From assembly GCA_900544365.1 (NCBI GenBank), contig UQVF01000002.1:23279-87278 (forward strand): 64,000 bases of DNA. Reading direction: 5' to 3'. The translations under genes and the position numbers were made by a program. The notes under the pieces were generated by a model that worked only from the letters and a program-made list of their open reading frames with translations, ran no database searches and had not been told where the DNA came from. The DNA is from an uncultured Veillonella sp. GTDB taxonomy: Bacteria > Bacillota > Negativicutes > Veillonellales > Veillonellaceae. Of the stretch, positions 57,325-64,000 are shown one piece after another. Each line of letters begins with the position of its first letter. Positions within the stretch are counted from its first letter, which is position 1.

Positions 57325-57985
57325 GGGAGAAGAACTTCGCTTTTTGTCCCATTTAGATTATGCCTCTGCCATTGAGCGTATGATTCGTCGCAGTGGTATT
57401 AAAATGGCCTATTCAGAGGGCTTTAATCCGCACATGAAAATTAGTTTTTCCTCCGCCCTGGCGTTGGGGATTACGGCAAGTGCTGAATATTGCGATATGG
57501 ATGTCCTAGAAGAAGGCACATTAGAAGAGTTAGTGAACCGACTTTCAGAAGCAGCGCCGAAAGGGTTGGAAGTGCTCGAAGGTCGATTCATGCCAGATAA
57601 AGTGAAAAAAATGATGGCTATCTGCAACTATGCGGTCTACGAGGTTAAGGGCCCTGTTACAGAAGAGGTAGATTGGGTTGCCTTGTTGGAGCCTTTCAAT
57701 AGTGCAGAAGAAGTGTTGTATGAAAAAGTAACCCCGAAGAAAACAAGAACCATTGACGTAAAACATTTCATTAAGGAACCATTGGTGGCCACAGCGGAAG
57801 ATGGAATGGTGACGATTCGCATGGCCATCGGCGTATATCCAGAAGGGACTATGAAGCCTGGGGATATGTGGAAATTAGGCAAAGAACAATACGGCTGGCC
57901 TGTAACAGACAGTTATTCTATTCACCGTGAAGCGATTCTGATTGAAACGGATGGGGCTTGTATTACGCCACTAGAATTGGAATAA
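57293..57985 (+). CDS. DUF2344 (TIGR03936) protein
   Basis: 230 residues. RLALHKGEELRFLSHLDYASAIERMIRRSGIKMAYSEGFNPHMKISFSSALALGITASAEYCD is the family signature. GTG 57293 follows AGGAGGGTGGAC and overlaps the radical SAM gene by 32 bp; the two probably act together. Exact reaction unknown. Confidence 0.9.
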   Translation: MLRKLRLALHKGEELRFLSHLDYASAIERMIRRSGIKMAYSEGFNPHMKISFSSALALGITASAEYCDMDVLEEGTLEELVNRLSEAAPKGLEVLEGRFMPDKVKKMMAICNYAVYEVKGPVTEEVDWVALLEPFNSAEEVLYEKVTPKKTRTIDVKHFIKEPLVATAEDGMVTIRMAIGVYPEGTMKPGDMWKLGKEQYGWPVTDSYSIHREAILIETDGACITPLELE

Positions 57986-57994
57986 GGAGAGATT

Positions 57995-59413
57995 ATGAAT
58001 CGATTATATGCCAATGTGATGAAAGAGGAAACCCGTCTCGCTATTGTGGATGAGGCAGGGGCGTTACAACAGATTATATATGAACGACCACAGCTGTCAA
58101 ACCGTGTACATCATATGTATAAAGGGGTTGTGAAAAATGTCCTACCTGGCATGAGTGCAGCCTTCCTCGACATTGGCATCGGTCAAAATGTGTACTTGAA
58201 TCTACAAGAACAAGGGAAGCAGAAAAAAGTTCACGTAGGTGAAGTATTGCTCGTGCAAATTGTGAAAGATGCCATGTTGGGGAAAAGCGCTCGTGTCACT
58301 ACAGATGTCAGTTTGGCTGGTCACTACATGGTCTTATTGCCGCAAGACCAACAGATTCATATTTCTAAAAAGATTACAGACCCAGAGTTGCGTCAATCAT
58401 TGAAAGATATGGCGCAACCGTATTTAGAACGAGGTGTAGGATTTATTCTGCGCACCGCTGCTATGGGGGCGAGCCAAGAAGAGATAGCTCGGGATATGGC
58501 TTATTTACATCAGACTTGGGAGCATTTACAAAAGCGTTATAAGGTAGCCCAGAACGGTAGTGAAATCTATGGAGATGCTAACCTATGGTATCGGGTCATC
58601 CGTGACTATGTAGGGCCTACAGTAGGATCCATTATGGTCGATGATATAGCTGCCTATGAAGAGTTGCAGCAACTCTTGGGAGCAGGACGATTTGGTAAGC
58701 CTGTAGAAGTGAGTTTATGGAATCAGAAGGAAGATATTTTTAAGACCCATGGTATTGAAGAACAAATTGATGCGCTTTTAAATCATCGCATTGATTTACC
58801 ATCTGGTGGATCCTTACAGATTGACCAAACCGAAGCACTTACTGTTATTGATGTGAATTCTGCTCATTACAGTGGTAAGAATGAACAGGCGGGACAGGTG
58901 GCGAAACGTGTTAACCAAGAAGCGGCCCATATGATTGCTAGACAATTACGATTACGAAATCTTGGAGGTATTATCATCTGCGACTTTATCGATATGCCGA
59001 AACAAGATATGGAAGAACTGGTGCAGTTGATGAATCATCTAGTTAAAAAAGATCCTATTAAAACCGTGGTATGTGGTATTACATCCTTAGGTTTATTGGA
59101 ACTGACACGGAAACGAGAACGCCAAAGTATTCCATCTATCCTCTTTGATACTTGCTCTAGCTGTGGTGGTACTGGATATGTGTTAAAAGGAGAAACGGTG
59201 TATTTGCAAATTTTGCGTCGTTTACGGGAACTCTATCGCTTTGGGCGACTAAAAACGGATGTATCCATTGTGGTGCATCCAGATGTGGGGCAATTCTTTA
59301 CAAAGCAAGTCTTGGAATCGTTGCATACAGAATTACAACGAACTATACAGATTGAAAATGATGCCACAATGGGATTAGAAGCCTATTCCCTATTAGCCTT
59401 AGGTGATGTATAA
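57995..59413 (+). CDS. rng: Ribonuclease G
   Basis: 472 residues, RNase E/G family. S1 domain near the start (GVVKNVLPGMSAAFLDIGIGQNVYL), the catalytic DNase I-like domain with LTVIDVNSAHYSG and GGIIICDFIDM (metal Asp residues), and the zinc-link CSSCGG. Processes rRNA and degrades mRNA. End of the cell-shape operon. Confidence 0.93.
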   Translation: MNRLYANVMKEETRLAIVDEAGALQQIIYERPQLSNRVHHMYKGVVKNVLPGMSAAFLDIGIGQNVYLNLQEQGKQKKVHVGEVLLVQIVKDAMLGKSARVTTDVSLAGHYMVLLPQDQQIHISKKITDPELRQSLKDMAQPYLERGVGFILRTAAMGASQEEIARDMAYLHQTWEHLQKRYKVAQNGSEIYGDANLWYRVIRDYVGPTVGSIMVDDIAAYEELQQLLGAGRFGKPVEVSLWNQKEDIFKTHGIEEQIDALLNHRIDLPSGGSLQIDQTEALTVIDVNSAHYSGKNEQAGQVAKRVNQEAAHMIARQLRLRNLGGIIICDFIDMPKQDMEELVQLMNHLVKKDPIKTVVCGITSLGLLELTRKRERQSIPSILFDTCSSCGGTGYVLKGETVYLQILRRLRELYRFGRLKTDVSIVVHPDVGQFFTKQVLESLHTELQRTIQIENDATMGLEAYSLLALGDV

Positions 59414-59472
59414 TAATAGAATTAGTACTAAAAATAATTACAATTCTCCATATGAAATGTAATATTTTTAAG

Positions 59473-59506
59473 AAAAAGTGCTTGGGATTGCCAAGCACTT
59501 TTGTTG
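59473..59506 (+). terminator. rng terminator
   Basis: AAGTGCTTGG-GATTG-CCAAGCACTT, perfect 10-bp stem, then TTGTTGTT. Confidence 0.85.
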
Positions 59507-59525
59507 TTATTTACAGGAGGGACTT

Positions 59526-60089
59526 GTGTCATACCTTGAAATATTGATTCTATCGGTAGGTCTTGCCATGGATGCCTTTGCGGTTTCTATTTGTAAATCA
59601 TCACAGATGAAATCCGATCCAAAGACGAAAAAAATCACATTGGCATTCTTATTTGGTGCCTTTCAGTGTTTGATGCCAATCATAGGGGCAGCAGTAGGAG
59701 CTCAGTTTTCGCAAAACTTTGATGACTGGGACCACTGGGTGATTTTCATTACTTTAGGATATTTAGGCATTAATATGATTCGTGCTTCGCTTAGCGATGA
59801 GGAAGAAGATAAAACAAAGGTGGATTGGAAAGAAATGTTAGCATTGTCCATTGCCACTAGTATCGATGCCCTAGCAGTAGGGGTTACTATTGCCCTATTA
59901 CATGTGGATGTGTATTTCACATCGCTCACTATAGGGGTCATTACCTTCTTGGTATGCCTTGTGGGCATATTCAGCGGATATCATATGATGAAAGCTTTCC
60001 GTGAAAGAGCAGAAATGGCTGGGGGCGTTATATTGATACTCATTGGGGTGAAAATACTGTTGCAACATTTGGGGTATCTGCCTCGCTAA
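59526..60089 (+). CDS. mntP: Manganese efflux pump MntP
   Basis: 187 residues, six membrane helices. The repeated acidic motifs GLAMDAFAVSI (helix 1) and ATSIDALAVGV (helix 4) are the MntP (DUF204) hallmark. GTG 59526 has CAGGAGGG upstream. No yybP-type manganese riboswitch was noticed in the 110-bp gap before it. Confidence 0.92.
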   Translation: MSYLEILILSVGLAMDAFAVSICKSSQMKSDPKTKKITLAFLFGAFQCLMPIIGAAVGAQFSQNFDDWDHWVIFITLGYLGINMIRASLSDEEEDKTKVDWKEMLALSIATSIDALAVGVTIALLHVDVYFTSLTIGVITFLVCLVGIFSGYHMMKAFRERAEMAGGVILILIGVKILLQHLGYLPR

Positions 60090-60104
60090 ATCGTCTCTTG
60101 CCGT

Positions 60105-60276
60105 GCTATGTAGCCTGTGGCGTTTTAACTGAATAGTGTAAAGGGAAGAGCACGGTATACCCCCTCTCAAACGGTATTTCATAATGTTTGTTCGAGGGCA
60201 TACCGTGCTCTTCTTGCATTTTTACAATTTAGGTAGTAAAAGCGCCACAAGGCTACTACGCGCAACTGCGTTCCTC
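60105..60276. repeat. Structured interspersed repeat, complete copy D
   Basis: About 85-90% like copy A over its whole length. Outer arms GCTATGTAGCCTGTGGCG and GCGCCACAAGGCTACTACGC; inner stem AAGAGCACGGTATA / TACCGTGCTCTT. Confidence 0.8.
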
Positions 60277-60309
60277 TCGGGGATTGATTTGAGAAATGGT
60301 TGCACATTC

Positions 60310-60613
60310 TGACCCGAACTGATACAGTGGTTAGGTTTGCTCCGGAATATGCGGTGCTTTTTTAGCATTTATATTATGTAGATAATATTCCACCACAGGA
60401 CGTTCTACGCATAACTGCATTCCTCACGGGATGGGGTACAACGTACTCTTCTAGGGAATGATTGATTTAATCAGTAAAGAACGCCACAAGGCTACTACGC
60501 ATAACTGCGTTCCTCACGTGGTGGGGGCACACGGTGATTTTCTAGGGTGTGCTTAATTTAGGTAGTACAAAGCGCTACAACTCCACTAGGTGAAATTGCG
60601 TTCCTCAGGAAGG
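60310..60613. repeat. Three further partial repeat copies in a row
   Basis: 60310-60435 has GATACAGTGGTTAGGTTTG plus a right arm; 60467-60519 is a right arm (GAACGCCACAAGGCTACTACGC-ATAACTGCGTTCCTCAC type); 60527-60613 is a diverged one. All point the same way. Together with copy D they fill the 580-bp gap between mntP and tRNA-Ser. No gene is seen here. Confidence 0.65.
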
Positions 60614-60671
60614 TAGAAAAAAGTGCTTGACGGAATGTATTTAGTGGTTTATAATAATTAAGTATTCACTT

Positions 60672-60762
60672 GGAGAGGTGTCCGAGCGGCTTAAGGAGCA
60701 TGATTGGAAATCATGTGTGCGGTGATACCGTACCGAGGGTTCAAATCCCTCTCTCTCCGCCA
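60672..60762 (+). tRNA. tRNA-Ser (anticodon GGA)
   Basis: 91 nt with encoded CCA. Acceptor GGAGAGG pairs with CCTCTCTCC, long variable arm (TGTGCGGTGATACCGTAC), anticodon loop TTGGAAA with GGA, T-arm GGGTTCAAATCCC. The element integrated directly behind it begins after base 60762. Confidence 0.95.
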
Positions 60763-60880
60763 AGGTTTAAAGGGTGTATATGCTTATAAACAGAAATAGA
60801 AAAGTACTATAAAACGTGATAATACAGGGCTTTTCTGATTCTTGCTTATAAGTGTATAGCCCTCTTTTTTTACCCATTTT

Positions 60881-60908
60881 GCCCCCTATTTTTTAGGGGG
60901 CTTTTTTT
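60881..60908 (-). terminator. Hairpin between tRNA-Ser and integrase 2
   Basis: GCCCCCTA-TTTTT-TAGGGGGC then T7 on the plus strand; the stem also serves the leftward integrase transcript. A second, longer AGGGCT/AGCCCT stem with T run lies at about 60826-60870, and TGCTTATAA is repeated at about 60780 and 60843 (possible integrase arm sites). Confidence 0.65.
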
Positions 60909-60958
60909 GTTGCCTAAAAATTCTATAGAATATGACAAATACACGAAAAGTGAAAAAA

Positions 60959-62113
60959 CTAGATAGCGTTTAGCTTTTTTACTATTTCATCTTGCATGGA
61001 TTCGGTCACATGACTATATACGCTTAGTGTTGTTTTTGGGTCGTTATGGCCTACCCGTTGCATGATAGCTTTTAATGGTACGCCTAATTCTGTTAGCATA
61101 CTAATATGCGTGTGCCTGAAAATATGCGTGGTTAGGTGTTTACCCTCAATATGTACCTTGCGTAACGTCTTATTGATGTATTGGGGTTCGTAAGGATTGC
61201 CCTTTTTATTGGTGAATATGTAGCCCTGATCGTTGTAACTGTTATCCCATGAGAGCCTTTTATTCTCTAGTAACAGCTTTTCAATGATACTAATACAACG
61301 GTCATTCAATGATACATACCGTATACTATAGATATTCTTAGGAGTGCCACGGCTAGGGGCTTGCCCTTGCCTATATTGTGATATAGTACCGTTAATGTGT
61401 ACCCTCTTATGGGCTTTATCGTAGTCACATACACGCAAGGCGAGCAGTTCGCCAATTCGTAGGCCTGTTAGGCTCATAAATTCCATGAGTAAGGATATAC
61501 GAGGGCTGATACTATGCAAGGCAAGGAGTACCGTTTTTAATTCCTCACGGTCTAAAAACTTAGACTGTTTTTTATCCAATTCTTGCATAGTCATAGGCTT
61601 TTTTATAAGTTCGATATCCTCAATGTGCCTGATATCTTCTATATAGCCTTTTTTCTTAGCATATCTATAGATAGCTTTTACAGTGGTAATCACTTTACAT
61701 GTGTAATCATAAGATAAGCCCTGTACATGGTACATCGTATGTGCTAATTCCTCTATAGTGATTGCCTTTACATCGTGTAATGGTGTATCCTGTATGTACT
61801 CACATAATTTATTGACGGTTAGGCGGTTATTGCTATCAGTAGATAGCTTGCATGATAACGCCTTAAATTGTCGCCACTCATTGGCCACTTGTTGAAAGTA
61901 CACTGTATTTTCACGGGTGGCCTTTTCTTGTGCCTGATTCATAGCCCTTGTAATCTTTTCATGTAATAGCCGTGTAGCTAACTTAGTAGCTTGAGGGCTG
62001 TTACTCTCCATAGTCACGGATACACGTTTATTATTGCCCGTTACAGGGTCTTTATATCGTTCAAAGTATTTATACTTGATACCTTTTTTTGTGTGGTGTT
62101 CCTCAATCCACAT
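60959..62113 (-). CDS. int: Integrase of a second element (tyrosine recombinase)
   Basis: 384 residues. N-terminal arm domain (HHTKKGIKYKYFERYKDPVTGNNKRVSVTM), core-binding domain (VNKLCEYIQDTPLHDV), and catalytic domain with Arg in LTGLRIGELLALRV, His-x-x-Arg in HIFRHTHISML, His in VGHNDP and Tyr in SVYSHVT. It faces the tRNA-Ser 3' end, the usual position for tRNA-integrated islands, satellites and phages. Unrelated in detail to the two recombinases of the first prophage. Confidence 0.93.
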   Translation of the reverse strand: MWIEEHHTKKGIKYKYFERYKDPVTGNNKRVSVTMESNSPQATKLATRLLHEKITRAMNQAQEKATRENTVYFQQVANEWRQFKALSCKLSTDSNNRLTVNKLCEYIQDTPLHDVKAITIEELAHTMYHVQGLSYDYTCKVITTVKAIYRYAKKKGYIEDIRHIEDIELIKKPMTMQELDKKQSKFLDREELKTVLLALHSISPRISLLMEFMSLTGLRIGELLALRVCDYDKAHKRVHINGTISQYRQGQAPSRGTPKNIYSIRYVSLNDRCISIIEKLLLENKRLSWDNSYNDQGYIFTNKKGNPYEPQYINKTLRKVHIEGKHLTTHIFRHTHISMLTELGVPLKAIMQRVGHNDPKTTLSVYSHVTESMQDEIVKKLNAI

Positions 62114-62149
62114 GTACGGATACCGCCTTTCTTTGTGAAAGGTCGACTA

Positions 62150-62698
62150 TTATACAGTTATAGAACTATCTACTATATCCCAAATGTCTTTTTTACAAAA
62201 ATTAACAAGGCATATTAATGCATCCTCAGGCAGTACTTCGTAAATTTCTAGTTTTAGTATTTGAGTTAATGCTTTCAATTGCTTTTCTGTTAGTTTTGTA
62301 TTTATAAATTTTTGATATTTGAATGTATCTTTTTCTACGATTTCAATTTTACATAACAATTCATCCAACTTTTCAATGGTGTAAACGCAAGATATAGATA
62401 ATAAAATATTATTTTTATCTAGGTTATCAAGGAAAGAGATATTTATTATGCCATGTGAATGCTTAGAAGTATCTTGAGTTAGGTTTATAGTTACGATAAA
62501 CGGTAAAAATGTAAAAACTAAAGACGGATCAACCTCAAGAAACGCACAAATAGCATTCAAAGTATCAAATTGTATACCTGTACTTCGATTAGTTGCTAAA
62601 GCTGTAATTGTTGGGCGACTAATTCCAGTAGCCCTTGAAAATTCTGAAATAGTCAACCTTTCTTTGTTAAGTAACTTTTGTAGTTCTGAATAAATCAT
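62150..62698 (-). CDS. XRE-family repressor of the second element
   Basis: 182 residues. N-terminal Cro/CI-type helix-turn-helix (LNKERLTISEFSRATGISRPTITALATNR ... NAICAFLEVDPSLVF). It continues into a longer domain with beta strands (FIVTINLTQ; HGIINISFLDNL) that I do not recognise. Divergent from the Cro-like gene at 62850. Confidence 0.8.
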   Translation of the reverse strand: MIYSELQKLLNKERLTISEFSRATGISRPTITALATNRSTGIQFDTLNAICAFLEVDPSLVFTFLPFIVTINLTQDTSKHSHGIINISFLDNLDKNNILLSISCVYTIEKLDELLCKIEIVEKDTFKYQKFINTKLTEKQLKALTQILKLEIYEVLPEDALICLVNFCKKDIWDIVDSSITV

Positions 62699-62849
62699 AT
62701 AATCACCTCATAAACAATATTATCACATATGTATTACAAAAACAATGAAAAATACAAAACATGCTTTACAACGTAGTGCATATATGATATATTGTTTCTG
62801 TAAAGTATATTTATCTATTAATTTAAAAAATGTAAAGCGAGGTAAGCAA

Positions 62850-63062
62850 GTGAAAAGATTTAGTAAATTAAGGGGGCTTATGGTAACTGCAAATTTAACG
62901 CAAGAAACATTGGCCAAAAGTGTAGGATTGTCTAAAACATCTATCAATCAAAAGTTATCAGGCAAAAAGCCTATAACCCTTGAAGATATGAAAGCAATTC
63001 AAAAAGTACTAAACGATCGTTTAGGCATGCAACTAACTATTGAAGAACTATTTATTTCTTAA
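62850..63062 (+). CDS. Cro-like regulator of the second element
   Basis: 70 residues. LRGLMVTANLTQETLAKSVGLSKTSINQKLSGKKPITLEDMKAI is a helix-turn-helix, and the end (LGMQLTIEELFIS) is typical. GTG 62850 follows GCGAGGTAAGCAA; the upstream in-frame ATG at 62745 has no ribosome site and lies in the promoter region. Confidence 0.75.
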   Translation: MKRFSKLRGLMVTANLTQETLAKSVGLSKTSINQKLSGKKPITLEDMKAIQKVLNDRLGMQLTIEELFIS

Positions 63063-63122
63063 TGCTTAACTAACCTCATATAATCACCTACAGCATTAAG
63101 AGGGAATGAAAGGAGAAACACA

Positions 63123-63296
63123 ATGAAGAATATCCCAATTTTTAAATCTAACGAGCCTATTCCATGTGCATTGATTATTGATGTAGATTATGTATACAAC
63201 AGTGGCCAATGGGTAAAATGTATCTTTAATGGTCAAGTAGTGTATATGACTGAAAAGGATTGTAAGGCCTTAGGAGGTGAAAAAGTAGGGGCTTAG
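63123..63296 (+). CDS. Small unknown protein
   Basis: 57 residues, ATG after AAAGGAGAAACACA. MKNIPIFKSNEPIPCALIIDVDYVYNSGQWVKCIF..., a small beta-type protein. Part of the rightward operon of the second element. Confidence 0.55.
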   Translation: MKNIPIFKSNEPIPCALIIDVDYVYNSGQWVKCIFNGQVVYMTEKDCKALGGEKVGA

Positions 63297-63323
63297 GTAA
63301 AAACCATTCGGAACATAAAAAAA

Positions 63324-63338
63324 GAGCCGTAACGGCTC
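63324..63338 (-). terminator. Leftward-reading terminator inside the second element
   Basis: GAGCCGT-A-ACGGCTC. On the minus strand the stem is followed by T7 (bases 63317-63323 are A), whereas the plus strand has no T run. It would end a leftward transcript from the right, for which no gene is visible here. Confidence 0.5.
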
Positions 63339-63364
63339 AAATTGGTAATAAAAAGGGGTAATAT

Positions 63365-63631
63365 ATGCAATCAGTCGAAGAGATTCAAAAGTTATTAAGT
63401 AATAGGGGGCTTGTATTAGCGGTATATGATCGTAAACATGATAAACCTATATACGTACAGCCCGCTTATATCATTCAACATTACTCAATGAGTGCTACCA
63501 CTGTTACACGGCGAATGCGTGAAATGAAACAGATTAGCAAGTATAAAGATAGCTTTATAAACGGTGGAGAAAAGAAACCACTTGTCAAAATTGCTGACTT
63601 TGAAAAGTTTTTAAATGAAAGGGGTAACTAA
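63365..63631 (+). CDS. Small helix-turn-helix protein
   Basis: 88 residues. PAYIIQHYSMSATTVTRRMREMKQ is a helix-turn-helix segment, then KPLVKIADFEKFLNERG, as in excisionase-like proteins. Its stop overlaps the next start (TAATG). Confidence 0.6.
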   Translation: MQSVEEIQKLLSNRGLVLAVYDRKHDKPIYVQPAYIIQHYSMSATTVTRRMREMKQISKYKDSFINGGEKKPLVKIADFEKFLNERGN

Positions 63632-64000
63632 TGACAAAAACAGAAAAAACCGCAACAGTAACGCCAATTACTGAAGCGGTATATAGTGGAGTCCCTACAC
63701 CCTATAGCGAATATACAGGAAAATTCAAACATAATAGCATAGGCGACTATGTTATTAGTTTACACGGTTTATTCTGTATTGCCAATAGTGGCGAACCTAA
63801 AGGCCTTGCAAGAAAACACGGAGTATATAAGCATATAGAAGAAGATGGCGTATATATGAATGTAACGGATGAACTAGAAAGCTACCTGATCGAACTGTAC
63901 GGGGATATTACAAGAACACAACGCCGTGAGGTATTGGCATACATTCGAGCCGTTGCCCCTATCAAAGATAAAGGCGAATTAGATGCTGAAATAATCCACT
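63631..64000 (+). CDS. Start of a larger gene, function unclear (partial)
   Basis: The first 123 residues are visible; the frame stays open at the window end. ISLHGLFCIANSGEPKGLARKHGVYKHIEEDGVYMNVTDELESYLIELYGDITRTQRREVLAYIRAVAP resembles the N-terminal part of replication helicase/primase proteins of small integrated elements. The position after regulators also suggests replication. The call is tentative. Confidence 0.45.
   Translation, partial: MTKTEKTATVTPITEAVYSGVPTPYSEYTGKFKHNSIGDYVISLHGLFCIANSGEPKGLARKHGVYKHIEEDGVYMNVTDELESYLIELYGDITRTQRREVLAYIRAVAPIKDKGELDAEIIH

Noticed and set aside
59414..59525. Manganese riboswitch before mntP
   Set aside because: The gap is only 112 bp and holds the rng terminator; no yybP-ykoY-like structure was recognised.

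Overview
The window is a low-to-moderate GC bacterial chromosome segment carrying one complete 40.8 kb prophage and the beginning of a second integrated element. Host genes (rplU-prp-rpmA, mreBCD-mrdA-rodA, rng, mntP, guaA, queG, and hydG for [FeFe]-hydrogenase maturation) point to a strictly anaerobic Firmicute. The class is probably Negativicutes, with Veillonella as my best guess. The phage carries a spanin-like gene pair, which fits a host with an outer membrane. The genus is an inference from gene content and style, not from a database search.

Layout. 1-1.7 kb: end of an amino-acid ABC transporter binding protein, a structured intergenic repeat, and an LDH/MDH-family gene broken by an imperfect 53-bp tandem duplication. 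1.705-42.493 kb: prophage flanked by a 14-bp att core. From left to right it holds integrase, an ImmA-like gene, a CI-like repressor and a divergent Cro-like gene; then an early region of small proteins (with two CRISPR-repeat-like units at 4.77-4.87 kb and four tandem paralogs); recombination and replication (YqaJ exonuclease, RecT, DnaD-like, DnaC-like, dUTPase-like, RusA, a short SSB, an ArpU-like late regulator); packaging and head (ParB-DUF4417, two MGGRGA proteins, terminase, portal, MuF, scaffold, N4-gp56-type capsid); a contractile PBSX/XkdK-like tail (sheath, tube, chaperone with a -1 frameshift, tape measure, hub, baseplate); tail fibre; lysis; and two promoter-driven small-peptide loci at the right end.

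The outstanding system is at 34.5-37.8 kb. The tail-fibre gene ends in one of six interchangeable 3' cassettes. Each cassette starts with the same 11-bp site CCAAGGGGGAA in the same reading frame, three cassettes lie in each orientation, and a dedicated tyrosine recombinase abuts the last site. This is a phage-encoded shufflon that should switch the receptor-binding tip.

42.5-60.7 kb: host genes. They begin with the other half of the repeat that the prophage split and a candidate type I toxin peptide locus. They continue with queG, an MFS exporter, the L21/Prp/L27 operon, hydG, guaA, a long cell-shape operon running into a radical-SAM/DUF2344 pair and RNase G, then mntP and a cluster of repeat copies. 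60.7-64 kb: tRNA-Ser(GGA), used as the attachment site of a second element (integrase, divergent repressor/Cro-like pair, small genes, start of a larger gene) that runs out of the window.

All calls come from reading the sequence and recognising families. No searches were run.
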